From Actinoplanes sp. DH11 (GTDB lineage Bacteria > Actinomycetota > Actinomycetes > Mycobacteriales > Micromonosporaceae): a DNA stretch of 64,000 nucleotides. The notes under the pieces are model-generated. The model made no database searches. It was not told the DNA's origin and was given only the letters and a program-made list of their open reading frames with translations. The stretch spans positions 1 to 64,000 of the forward strand of contig NZ_JAHWGU010000027.1 in NCBI RefSeq assembly GCF_020873875.1, in the 5' to 3' direction. Made by a program: the position numbers and the translations under genes. Below are positions 16,720-26,200 of this stretch, one piece after another (positions within the stretch are counted from its first letter, which is position 1; each line of letters opens with the position of its first letter).

Positions 16720-17620
16720 CCAGAGAAGATGCCACGTCGCCCAGCAACGTCAGGAAGGCGGTCAGGGCCGGCGCCCGCGGACCCTCCCGGGTGACCACGA
16801 ACAACCGGCGGCCCACCCGCCGCTCGGCGACGTCGCGGAACACCACCGCCGGGTCGGCCGGCGGCGTCGTCAGTGCCGGCAGCAGTGCCACCGCACCGGC
16901 CTGCCGGACCAGCTCCAGCTGCACCTCCGCGTCGTAGCAGAGGTGACGCAGGTCAGGGTCGAAGCCGCCCAGCGAGCGGCACGTGCCGACGACCATGGCG
17001 TGGTGGCCCGTGCCGGGGGTCGTCGCGGTCCAGACCTCGTCGCGCAGCGCGGCCATCGGCACCGGGTCACCGGAGGCCGCCAGCGGGTGCGCGGCCGGCA
17101 ACGCCACCCGCAGCGGTTCGGCGTGCAGCTGGGCGAAGATCAGGCCGGATGGGCGGGGGCGGGGGTGGCCGTCGTACTCGTCGCTGATCAGCAGGTCGAC
17201 CGCGCCGAGACGCAGCTCGGGCAGCGCCTGCTCGAACTCGAGCTCCCGGATCTCCGCACGGACCGCCGGGAAGGCCGCCCCGAGACGGGCCACCGCGGGC
17301 ACCAGCAGGCGGCGGGCGGCCGACTGGAGGCCACTGGCGCGGACGGTACCCCGTACGAAATCGGTCTGGGCCGCAAGATCCGCCGTTGCCGCATCGGCGG
17401 CAGCCAGGATGACACCCGCATGGCTCGCCAGGAGCCGCCCGGCGTCGGTGAGGCGCACGCCGCGACCGGCCTTCTCCAGGAGAGTGGCGCCCACCTCCCT
17501 CTCCAGGAGCGCGAGCTGCTGTGAGATCGCCGACGGGCTGTAATCCAGCGCCGCCGCGACCGCACCCAGCGTGCCACGCAGCTCGAACTCCCGCAGGAAA
17601 CGCAGCCGCCGCAGGTCCAT
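16661..17620 (-). CDS. LysR-type transcriptional regulator
   Basis: 319 residues from MDLRRLRFLREFELRGT. A winged HTH occupies residues 1-60 (LGAVAAALDYSPSAISQQLALLEREVGATLLEKAGRGVRLTDAG), followed by the linker helix and a periplasmic-binding-like effector domain. It is divergent from the EamA exporter with 73 bp between starts, the classic LysR arrangement, so it probably controls that exporter. Its 3' end runs into the HD gene. A TTG two codons upstream is also open. Confidence 0.9.
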   Translation of the reverse strand: MDLRRLRFLREFELRGTLGAVAAALDYSPSAISQQLALLEREVGATLLEKAGRGVRLTDAGRLLASHAGVILAAADAATADLAAQTDFVRGTVRASGLQSAARRLLVPAVARLGAAFPAVRAEIRELEFEQALPELRLGAVDLLISDEYDGHPRPRPSGLIFAQLHAEPLRVALPAAHPLAASGDPVPMAALRDEVWTATTPGTGHHAMVVGTCRSLGGFDPDLRHLCYDAEVQLELVRQAGAVALLPALTTPPADPAVVFRDVAERRVGRRLFVVTREGPRAPALTAFLTLLGDVASSLGDSQRAGDPRDAPAGRADP

Positions 17621-17693
17621 GCACAAATCCTAAAGAGTTAGCTCCATGAATCATCACTGGACCTGAACACTGGCCGGCGCAACGCTCGAAGGC

Positions 17694-18599
17694 ATGGGCC
17701 CGCTTCTCTGTCTGCTCTCCGCCGCGTGCTTCGGCGCGCTCGGGATCTTCGGCAAACTCGCGTTCCAGGCGGGCGTCCCGCCGAGCGCGCTGCTGCTGAT
17801 CCGATTCGGCATGGCCGCAGTGCTGCTCGGCCTGTTTCTCGCTCTCCGTCCGCGGCCGGGGATCAGAACCCCGGGAAAGGTGCTGGCCGTCGCCCTCGGG
17901 CTCGGCGCGCTGGGGTACGCGACGCAGGCGACCCTCTATTTCGAGGCGTTGCATCGGATGGACGCGTCGCTGCTCTCGCTGGTCTTCTACTCCTATCCGC
18001 TGCTGGTGACCATAGTGGCCGCGACGCTGGGCCGGGATCGGCTCACGGCCGGCCGGATCGGCGCTCTGCTGGCCGCCTCCGCCGGGGTGCTGCTGGTACT
18101 GCTCGACGCGGGCGGCGGGCGGATGAACCCGGTCGGCGTCGCCCTGGCCTTCGGCTCGGCGATCACCTACGCCGCTTACATCCTGATCTCCGATCGGGTG
18201 GTCCGGCAGGTGCCGCCGGTGCTGCTCACGACGCTGGTGCTCACCGGGGCGGCGGCCGCCCTCGGCGTCCGCGCGGTGGCCGGCGGCGGGATCAGCCTCA
18301 CCTTCGGCGCGGACGGCTGGCTCTGGCTGACCTGCATCGTGGTGGTCTCCACAGTGCTGCCGATCCTGGCTTTCTTCGCGGGTCTACGCCGGACGGGACC
18401 GTCGGCGGCGGCGATCCTGTCGGCCTCCGAGCCGGTGGTGACCACCGCGCTGGCCGCCGCGCTGCTCGGCGAAACCTTGACGATCAACCAGCTCACCGGC
18501 GGCCTGCTCGTGCTCTCGACAGTCGTCATCCTCCAAATGAGAACCACCGGTGTCGCACGGCCCACGGAATCACTATCATCAGCGCGATTCTCGAAGTGA
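17694..18599 (+). CDS. EamA/DMT-family transporter
   Basis: 301 residues, ATG start, ten predicted helices in two EamA repeats: LLCLLSAACFGALGIFGKLAF opens the first and VGVALAFGSAITYAAYILISDRV the second, the latter followed by SAAAILSASEPVVTTALAAALLGETLTINQLTGGLLVL, the family's signature C-terminal pair. It probably exports an amino acid or other small metabolite under control of the divergent LysR gene. About 160 bp separates it from fxsA. Confidence 0.88.
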   Translation: MGPLLCLLSAACFGALGIFGKLAFQAGVPPSALLLIRFGMAAVLLGLFLALRPRPGIRTPGKVLAVALGLGALGYATQATLYFEALHRMDASLLSLVFYSYPLLVTIVAATLGRDRLTAGRIGALLAASAGVLLVLLDAGGGRMNPVGVALAFGSAITYAAYILISDRVVRQVPPVLLTTLVLTGAAAALGVRAVAGGGISLTFGADGWLWLTCIVVVSTVLPILAFFAGLRRTGPSAAAILSASEPVVTTALAAALLGETLTINQLTGGLLVLSTVVILQMRTTGVARPTESLSSARFSK

Positions 18600-18759
18600 G
18601 CAAAGCCCGAACCACGCTGGATCGGCTGTGGGAATATGAGTGGTGGCGCTGAGTACGGTCACCGTCACAAAACCCAACCGAAACCAATCCGGCGCAAAAT
18701 CAGTTAACGCTGCGCAGGCTGGTCGCGAGACCCTGAACCTGATATGACCTGGAGATATC

Positions 18760-18933
18760 GTGAACACCGAAGTCGCGACCCCGGACAACCTGGTCGGGCC
18801 GCTGGCCGTCATCAATGAGACTCCGCTGCGGGAGATCCGGGCCGAGCACGCCAGCCGCGTGGTCCGCCGGATCGTCGACAAGGAGTCCCTTCTCAAGCGG
18901 CTGGATGTGGCCGCCTTCCAGTCAGCACACTGA
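18760..18933 (+). CDS. fxsA: FxSxx-COOH precursor peptide of the fxs ribosomal-peptide system
   Basis: 57 residues, GTG start with GGAG five bases upstream. The peptide begins MNTEVATPDNLVGPLAVI, has a charged helical middle (REIRAEHASRVVRRIVDKESLLKRL) and ends DVAAFQSAH. The terminal FQSAH fits the FxSxx-COOH motif defining the precursors of this family. Its stop codon overlaps the start of the radical SAM gene (TGATG), so the two are translationally coupled. The expected modification is a cross-link within F53-Q54-S55: several radical SAM/SPASM maturases of the Xye, Grr and Fxs families make three-residue cyclophanes between an aromatic ring and the beta carbon two residues on. That the same occurs here is inference. 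Confidence 0.92.
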   Translation: MNTEVATPDNLVGPLAVINETPLREIRAEHASRVVRRIVDKESLLKRLDVAAFQSAH

Positions 18934-21248
18934 TGCCCGGCCCGGCGGGCGATGAGGCCGGCGGAGCGCATCCGCTGAGCCAGTTCGTGATGAAGGTGCA
19001 CGGGCGGTGCGACCTGAAATGCGACCATTGCTACGTCTACGAGCACGCCGACCAGAGCTGGATGATCAAAGCCCGGGCGATGTCGAAGGACGTCGCCCGG
19101 GCCGCTGCCCGCCGGGTGGCCGAGCACGCGGCCCGCTGGCGTCTTCCCCTCGTCCGGGTCGTCGTCCACGGCGGCGAGCCGCTGCTCCTCCGGCCCGCCG
19201 GACTGGATGAGCTGATCACCGAGATCCGCACGCCGATCGAGGCGGTCACCCGGCTCTCGCTGACCATGCAGACAAACGGTGTCCGATTCAGCCCCGCCTT
19301 CGGCGACGTGCTCAAGCGACACCGGGTGCGCGTCGGGGTCTCGCTCGACGGCGACCGGGAGGCGAACGACCGGCACCGGCGGTTCGCGAACGGCTCCGGC
19401 AGCTTCGATCAAGTCCGGGCCGCGCTCGCCCTGCTACGGACCCCCGCCTACCGCGATCTCTACGCCGGGCTGCTCTGCACGATCGACGTCCGCAACTCCC
19501 CGGAACGGGTCTACGAGGCGCTGCTGGCCGAGCAGCCGCCGGCCGTCGACTTCCTCCTCCCCCACGCGACCTGGGATAACCCGCCGCTGCGCCCGGACGG
19601 CGACGCCACGCCGTACGCGTCCTGGCTCTCCGTGATCCACCGCCGCTGGCTCGCCGACGGCCGCCCGATGCGGATCCGGCTCTTCGACGGCCTGCACTCC
19701 ACCGCGCGAGGCGGGCCGAGTGGCAGCGAGCAACTCGGGGCGGACACCGTCGACATGGTCGTGATCGAGACCGGCGGCGAGTACGAGCAGGCCGACTCGG
19801 TGAAGACGGCCTACGACGGCGCTCCCGCGACCGGCCTCAGCGTGCTCACCCACTCCGTCGACGAGGTCTCCCGGCTGCGGCCGATCGCGGTCCGGCAGCG
19901 CGGCGTCGCCGGCCTCAGCGCCGTCTGCCGGTCCTGCCCGGTCGTCCAGCAGTGCGCCGGCGGCCTCTACGCCCACCGCTTCCGCAGCGGGCACGGCTTC
20001 GACAGCCCTTCGGTGTACTGCGCTGACCTGCGGGTCCTGATCGACCGGACCAACGAGGAGACCCGGATGCACGAGGCTGACGCCAAACCGGAGGAGACCG
20101 GCCCGGCCGACGTGATCGATCAGATCGCCTCGGGCTTCGGCGACGAGGCGACGATCGGCTGGCTGACCGAGCAGGAGCGGTCGGTAACCCGCGCGCTGGT
20201 CGCCGCGACGGTCGAGCAGCACGGCGAGACGACCGGCTGGCTGACGCTCACCGCCCTGGAGCAAGGGCACGCCGGCGCGGTCCGGCACGTGCTCGCCCAT
20301 CCGTACGTGCGGGCGTGGGCGGTCGGCATGCTGCGCACCGGCGACCACGAGGGGATGCCATACCTGGGCGGGCTCGCCGCCGCGGCGGCCGTGCACGCGA
20401 GCGTGCCGGTGGAGACCGACGTGCGGATCGAGCGCGGCGTGGTCACGCTGCCCACGGTCGGCACGCTGTACTGGCCGGAACCGATCACGGCGGCCGCCCG
20501 GATCGCCGCCGAGCCCGGCGAACTGCGGCTCACCGGCCCGGACGGTGTGGTGCTCACCGTCGATCTGTCCCAGCCGGGCGCCGCGGCGCACTGGCAACCG
20601 GCCCGGCACATCGCCCGCGACGGCTGGAGCGTCCGGATCGAGGACGGGGACCCGGCCCGGGACTGCCACGGTTGGACACCTGCTCAGCGCCTGGACGACC
20701 ACGCCGTCGGGCACTGGCGGGACTCCCTGGCCGCCGCCTGGCGCCTGATCGACACGGAACTGCCGGAGTACGCCCCGGCCCTGCGCGCCGGACTGAAAGT
20801 GATCATGCCGCTGGAACCCGATCCGGCGGGGCGGCAGCGGGCCTCGACCGCGATGGACGCGTTCGGCTCGCTCTCCGCCGCGCCGGTCGGACCGGCCGAG
20901 CTCGCCGTCCTGCTGGTCCACGAGTTCCAGCACGCCAAGCTCGGCGCCCTGCTCGACCTCTACGACCTGCACGACCCCGACTCGGACGCCCGGATCACGG
21001 TGGGCTGGAAGACCGAGAGCCGGCCCGTGGAGGCGGCGCTGCAGGGCGTCTACGCGCACGCCGCGGTGGCCGACGTCTGGCGCCGCCGGGCCGCCCGCGA
21101 CGACCCGCGCGCCCCCGAGCTGTACGCGATGTATCACCGCTGGACCGTCGACGCCATCGCCGCCCTGCGCGAGACCGGTGCGCTGACCCCACTGGGCGAC
21201 GACTTCGTCGGCCGGATGGCCGCGACCGTAGCGTCCTGGGACTCATGA
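18933..21248 (+). CDS. fxsB: FxsB radical SAM/SPASM peptide maturase fused to an HExxH domain
   Basis: 771 residues. The [4Fe-4S]-SAM motif is Cys26-x3-Cys30-x2-Cys33 (GRCDLKCDHCYVYEH), followed by VVHGGEPLL and GVSLDGDREANDRHR, typical of SPASM peptide maturases. Auxiliary-cluster cysteines begin at Cys332 (CRSCPVVQQCAGGLYAHRF, later YC). From about residue 385 a second module starts; it contains His663-Glu664-Phe-Gln-His667 (LLVHEFQHAKLGALLDL), the HExxH signature of the putative peptide-modification domain that is separate in some fxs clusters. Upstream coupling is TGATG with fxsA, downstream ATGA with the acetyltransferase. The enzyme should modify the FQSAH tail; the HExxH half may process or hydroxylate it (inference). 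Confidence 0.93.
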   Translation: MPGPAGDEAGGAHPLSQFVMKVHGRCDLKCDHCYVYEHADQSWMIKARAMSKDVARAAARRVAEHAARWRLPLVRVVVHGGEPLLLRPAGLDELITEIRTPIEAVTRLSLTMQTNGVRFSPAFGDVLKRHRVRVGVSLDGDREANDRHRRFANGSGSFDQVRAALALLRTPAYRDLYAGLLCTIDVRNSPERVYEALLAEQPPAVDFLLPHATWDNPPLRPDGDATPYASWLSVIHRRWLADGRPMRIRLFDGLHSTARGGPSGSEQLGADTVDMVVIETGGEYEQADSVKTAYDGAPATGLSVLTHSVDEVSRLRPIAVRQRGVAGLSAVCRSCPVVQQCAGGLYAHRFRSGHGFDSPSVYCADLRVLIDRTNEETRMHEADAKPEETGPADVIDQIASGFGDEATIGWLTEQERSVTRALVAATVEQHGETTGWLTLTALEQGHAGAVRHVLAHPYVRAWAVGMLRTGDHEGMPYLGGLAAAAAVHASVPVETDVRIERGVVTLPTVGTLYWPEPITAAARIAAEPGELRLTGPDGVVLTVDLSQPGAAAHWQPARHIARDGWSVRIEDGDPARDCHGWTPAQRLDDHAVGHWRDSLAAAWRLIDTELPEYAPALRAGLKVIMPLEPDPAGRQRASTAMDAFGSLSAAPVGPAELAVLLVHEFQHAKLGALLDLYDLHDPDSDARITVGWKTESRPVEAALQGVYAHAAVADVWRRRAARDDPRAPELYAMYHRWTVDAIAALRETGALTPLGDDFVGRMAATVASWDS

Positions 21249-22045
21249 CCGGCCCGGTCGTCCGCCGCGCCGCCCTGGCCGCCGACCTGATCGCGCTGGG
21301 CGTCGGCAAAGACGCAGGCGGCGTGCTGCTGGTGCACTGCTCGATGCGCCGGATCGGCCGGATCGAGGGCGGCCCGGCCACCCTGCTCACCGCGCTGCGT
21401 GAGGTGTGCGGCCCGGCGGCGACGATCGTGGTGCCGGCCCAGACCCCGGACAACTCGCTGACCAGCCCGGTGTACCGCACCGCCACGGCCGGCTTGAGCG
21501 ACGCCGCGCGCCGGGAGTACGTGGCCGCCATGCCGGGTTTCGACCCGGACACCACCCCGTCGTACGGTGTCGGCGCCTTCGCCGAGCACGTCCGCTCGCA
21601 TCCGGGCGCGCTGCGCAGCCGGCATCCGCAGACGTCCTTCGCCGCGCTCGGGCCGGCCGCCGCGCGGATCGTCGGCGAGCACGGTCTGGACTGCCACCTG
21701 GGTGAGCGGTCCCCCCTGGGCGCGCTCTACCGGTGCGGCGCCACGATTCTGCTGCTGGGCGTCGGGGTGGCGAAGTGTACGGCGCTGCACCTCGCCGAGT
21801 ACCGCCTTCCGCGGCCCGGCCCGCTCATGCAGTACTCCTGCTTCGTGAGCGAGAACGGCCGGCGGGAGCTGCGGCAGTTCGAGGCGCTCAGGTTGGACGA
21901 CAGCGACTTCGGCGCGGCCGGGGACGAACTCCTGCTGCGCCCCTGGGCGAGCACCGGACAGGTGGGCGGCGCCGAGGCCCACCTGCTTCCGCTGGCGCCG
22001 GCCGTGGACGCCGCGCGGGATTGGTTCGCCGCGAACCGACGTTGA
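21245..22045 (+). CDS. AAC(3)-family aminoglycoside N3-acetyltransferase-like protein in the fxs operon
   Basis: 266 residues, start overlapping fxsB by 4 bp. Signatures run the full fold: VLLVHCSMRRIGRIEGGPATLL, TTPSYGVGAFAEHVRSHPGALRSRHPQTSFAALG, SPLGALYRCGATILLLGV and CTALHLAEYR. The His of RSHP and of LHLAE are positions conserved in the AAC(3)/YokD family. Tight coupling to the peptide genes suggests the acceptor is the modified peptide or a molecule it is attached to, rather than an antibiotic. That is inference; true aminoglycoside acetylation cannot be ruled out. Confidence 0.82.
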   Translation: MTGPVVRRAALAADLIALGVGKDAGGVLLVHCSMRRIGRIEGGPATLLTALREVCGPAATIVVPAQTPDNSLTSPVYRTATAGLSDAARREYVAAMPGFDPDTTPSYGVGAFAEHVRSHPGALRSRHPQTSFAALGPAAARIVGEHGLDCHLGERSPLGALYRCGATILLLGVGVAKCTALHLAEYRLPRPGPLMQYSCFVSENGRRELRQFEALRLDDSDFGAAGDELLLRPWASTGQVGGAEAHLLPLAPAVDAARDWFAANRR

Positions 22046-22160
22046 TCCACTCTTCCCCGTCGTTGCGCGTATCGACGCTCGTCGGTGACACAGTGGAGTG
22101 GGGGGATTACGCTGAACTCCGGGTCGCAACGAGATCAGGGGATCGGAGCAGACGTGCGCG

Positions 22161-23255
22161 ATGAGGGAACCATGCCCGCCCGCCGGGCAACTTGATCGGA
22201 TCTCGACCGTGCCGGCGCCCGACCTGTACTTCGCGCTGGTCCATGCGCGCACGTCGACCCCGAACCAGTGGGTCGAAGGGTTCTACCACCGGCTTGATCT
22301 GGAGGTGCAGCGCCGCGCCGACCCGCCGCACGGCCTGCGCCGCGGCTCCCTCTACTTCGCCACCACCGCCGACGCCCGCCGGGCCCTGGACGTCGGCCTT
22401 CCCCGGGTACGCGTGCTCATCCCGCTCTACAGCCGCGAGTTCCTGCACGAACCGCCACCCGACTTCGGCGACCGGCTGTACCGCGTCGGCGATCCGGCCG
22501 AGCCGCCGTTCGTGCATCCGGTGCTCTGGGAGCCGCACCTGCCGGCCCGCCGGGTGAACGGCCTCGCCCAGGCCACCTCGCTGGGCACGGCCGTGCGGGA
22601 GTACAGCCAGTACGGCATGGTCTCGATCTGCCGCCTCAGCGCGTACACCGAGGAGCTGCGCCAGATAATCGAGGAGCTCGCCGACCGCCTGGTGTCCGCC
22701 GCCGAGGATCCCGACCAGGTGCCGCACTGGCTGCGGACCCGGCCCGAGCTGCCGATGCCCGCCCGGCAGTCGCCGACCGCCCGGTTCCTGATCACCGTGG
22801 TCCGGCCGCACGGGCACGGCGTCGACTGGTCGCCGTTCGGCACCGACGCCGGCTGGGTGACCGACCGGGTCCGGGACGCCGCCCAGCGGCTGTCGCTGCT
22901 GCCCGAGATCGTGCTCGGCCCGGCCGCGCCGGGGACGGCCAACGGCTTCCACGACTCGGCCGGCGTGCTGCTGCTCGACGCGGCGGTGCTCGACGACCCG
23001 GCAGCCCGCCTGGTCGCCGAGCGGACGCTGCACAACATGCCGTCCTGGATGACGGTGGTGATGGTGATCCGGCCGGACTGCGACGACCGGTCGCACGAGC
23101 TGGTCGCGCAGGCACGGGCGATGACGCGCAACGGCGTGCAGATCGCCCGGGACGCCCGGGAGTTCCAGCGGGCCATCGACGAGGCGGTCACCAAGGCCCG
23201 CCGCAACTTCCTTCGCAGCAGGCGTTCTCGAGGACCATGGGGGGACTTGCCATGA
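22161..23255 (+). CDS. fxsC: TIR-like protein FxsC
   Basis: 364 residues. PDLYFALVHARTSTPN opens a TIR-like fold of the FxsC type (about residues 18-190), including FYHRLDLEVQRR, VRVLIPLYSREFL and HPVLWEP. The C-terminal half (about 205-350; FLITVVRPHG, WMTVVMVIRPDCDD, FQRAIDEAVTKARRNFL) is the conserved FxsC tail. The TIR NADase Glu is not obvious, so an adaptor role is as likely as catalysis. The start is uncertain: the ATG has GGAG about 13 bp upstream, and a GTG 48 bp downstream, just before PAPDLYF, is an alternative. It lies 115 bp after the acetyltransferase and its stop overlaps fxsT by 4 bp. Confidence 0.85.
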   Translation: MREPCPPAGQLDRISTVPAPDLYFALVHARTSTPNQWVEGFYHRLDLEVQRRADPPHGLRRGSLYFATTADARRALDVGLPRVRVLIPLYSREFLHEPPPDFGDRLYRVGDPAEPPFVHPVLWEPHLPARRVNGLAQATSLGTAVREYSQYGMVSICRLSAYTEELRQIIEELADRLVSAAEDPDQVPHWLRTRPELPMPARQSPTARFLITVVRPHGHGVDWSPFGTDAGWVTDRVRDAAQRLSLLPEIVLGPAAPGTANGFHDSAGVLLLDAAVLDDPAARLVAERTLHNMPSWMTVVMVIRPDCDDRSHELVAQARAMTRNGVQIARDAREFQRAIDEAVTKARRNFLRSRRSRGPWGDLP

Positions 23256-26200
23256 GCAAGGGACGCAACGGACGGGTCGTCACGTTCTACTCGTACAAGG
23301 GCGGCACCGGCCGGACCATGGCGCTCGCCAACGTCGCCTGGATCCTGGCGGCGAACGGCTACCGAGTCCTCGCCGTCGACTGGGACCTGGAGTCGCCCGG
23401 CCTGCACCGCTACTTCGCGCCGTTCATGGACCCGCGTTTCCTGGCCAGCACCGGCGGCGTGGTCGACATGATCAACCGGTACGAGTGGGACGCGTCCGAG
23501 GAAGACTGGGACGCGTCCCGGCTCGGCGGTTACGCCAGCGTCCAGCAGCACTCCTTCTCGCTGGAGTGGGACCACTTCCCGGACGGCGGCACCCTCGACT
23601 TCCTCTCTGCCGGTCAGCAGAACCCGGCGTACGACGGCGGCCTCAGCCAGATCAAGTGGGACGAGTTCTACGAGGAACGCGGCGGTGGTCTGTTCTTCGA
23701 CGCGATGCGCGCCGATATGAAGGACCGGTACGACTTCACCCTCATCGACAGCCGGACCGGGCACAGCGACATCGCCGGCATCTGCACGGGTCACCTGCCG
23801 GACGTGCTGGTCGACTGTTTCACCTTCAGCGACCAGGGCATCGAGGGCGCGGCCCGGATGGCGCGGCAGCTGTCCAGCCCGCGCGACATCCGGGTGCTGC
23901 CGGTGCCGATGCGGGTCGACCCGGCCGAGAAGCGCAAGGCGGAAACCGGGCGGACGGTCGCGAAGCGGGAGTTCGCCGACCTGCCGCGCGGCCTGGACGA
24001 GGCACGGCGGCGGGCGTACTGGCACGGCGTCGAGGTGCCGTACCAGGCGTACTACGCGTACGAGGAGACCCTGGCCACCTTCGGCGATGCTCCGGGCGCC
24101 GGCGGCACGCTGCTCAGCGCGTACGAGTCCCTGGCCTCGCACATCACCGAAGGCCTGGTCACCGCCCTGCCGTCGATGAACGCGAGCCTCCGCCAGCAGA
24201 TCATCACGCGGTTCGAGCGCAAGCCGTTCTCCGAGGCCGACGCCGTGCAGCTCTCCGCGTCCGGGTCCGACCAGGTCTGGCTGGAGTGGGTGGAGCACGT
24301 GCTGCTCGCCGCCGGGATGCGGGTGGTATACGCCCCGGACGGCACCGGCGGCGAGAAGGATCCGCTGCCCAGCGCCCAGCACTTGAAGATCATCTCCAGG
24401 GCGGAGGGCACCGACTACTTCACCGGTACCCCGGGCCCGTTCACCCCGGACCCGGGCCTGCGGGCGATCTACACGGCCGACATCACGCCGTGGCGCAGCA
24501 TCCCCACCGCCAGCTCGGCCTTCATCGCCGGCCTCGGTGGCGGCGCGGCGGCCGAGGAGATCCTGAAGCTGATCGGCCGGCCCGCCGGCGACCTGGACGT
24601 CGTGCTGGCCGGCGCGCCGCGCTACCCCGGCGAGGAACCGGACCTGGTGGTCAACCTGCCGGCCCGCAACGCCCGATTCACCGGTCGCGAGACCGGGCTA
24701 CGCGACCTGCGCGGGCGGCTGCGCTCCGGGGCGGCGGTGGTGCTGTTCGGCACCCAGGCGGTCGCCCTGCAGGGCATGGGCGGCGTCGGCAAGACCCAGA
24801 TGGCCCTGGAGTACGCGCACCGGTACCGCACCGCGTACGACGTGGTCGCGTGGCTGAAGGCCGACAGCGAGGAGAACCTGCAGAACGCCCTGCGTGAGCT
24901 CGGCGGGCGGATGCATCTGCAGTCCGAGCAGTCCGGCCGGGAGTTCGCCCGCGCGGTGGTGCACGAGCTCGGCCGGGACAAGCGGCGATACCTGCTGATC
25001 CTCGACAACGCCGAGGAACCGGACGCGATCGTCGAATACCTGCCACACGGTTCCGCGCACGTCCTCATCACGTCGCGGAACATGTCCTGGGGCGACCAGA
25101 CCCAGCCGGTGCAGGTCGACGTCTTCACCCGGGCGGAGAGCATCGACCACCTGATGCAGCGGGTCCGCGGGATCGAGGAGCACGACGCCGGGCTGGTCGC
25201 GGAGGAACTCGACGACCTCCCGATCGCGATCGCCGCCGCAGCCGCGCTGCTCGACGAGTCGAACATCCCGGTCGAGCAGTACCTCGAGCAGATCCGGGCG
25301 GAGGGCCCGAGCGTCGCGCTCGTCGACACCGCGGGCCGGCCGATCGCGCGGACCTGGGATCTGTCGCTGAAACGGCTGCAGGAGCGCGACCGGGCGGCGT
25401 ACCGGCTCTTCCAGCTCTGCAGCATGCTGGCGCCGGAGATCTCGCTCGACCTGGTCTACAGCGACCAGATGGCGGAGTTCCTCAAGCCGCACAACCCGGC
25501 GGTCTCCGAACGGATGCTGCGCGGCTCGCTGGTCCAGCAGATCAACCGGCTGGCGCTGCTGCGGCTGGACCAGCGGCCCACCTCGCCGGGGAGCAGCGAC
25601 CGCAGCGGGCAGATCCTGATCCACCAGGTGGTGCAGGACGCGGTCCGGGACCGGATGACCGAGGAGGAGCGGGCCGAGGCCCGGCGGCAGGTGCATCAGG
25701 TGCTCGCCAAGGCGCGACCGGAGGGCGAGGTGGAGGACGCGGAGCACTGGCCGCGGTTCCGGATGATCTGGCCACACCTGGACGCGTCCGACGCGGTGAA
25801 CAGCACCGACGAGGCGGTGCGCCAGCTGCTGATCGACCGGATCCGGTACTACTACGTGCAGGCCGACCTGGTCACCGGCCGCGTCCGTGCCGAGCGGATC
25901 GCCCGGATCTGGCAGGAGCAACTCGACGGGATCGACGACCCGGTGCAGGCGGGCGTGCTGCGCCAGCAGTTGCTGCAGCTGCGGTTCAACCTGGCGAACC
26001 TGCTGCGAGACCTCGGCGAGTTCAAGGCCTCACTGGAGGTGGACGAGCAGGTGCTGGCCGATCAGGAGAGCCTGCTCGGCCGGGACCACCCGCACACCTT
26101 GATGACCCGCGGCGGCTACGCGGCCGACCTGCGCGGCCTCGGGCGTTACCCGGAGGCACTGGACATCGACGTCAACACCTACCGGGCCTGGCAGGACCAG

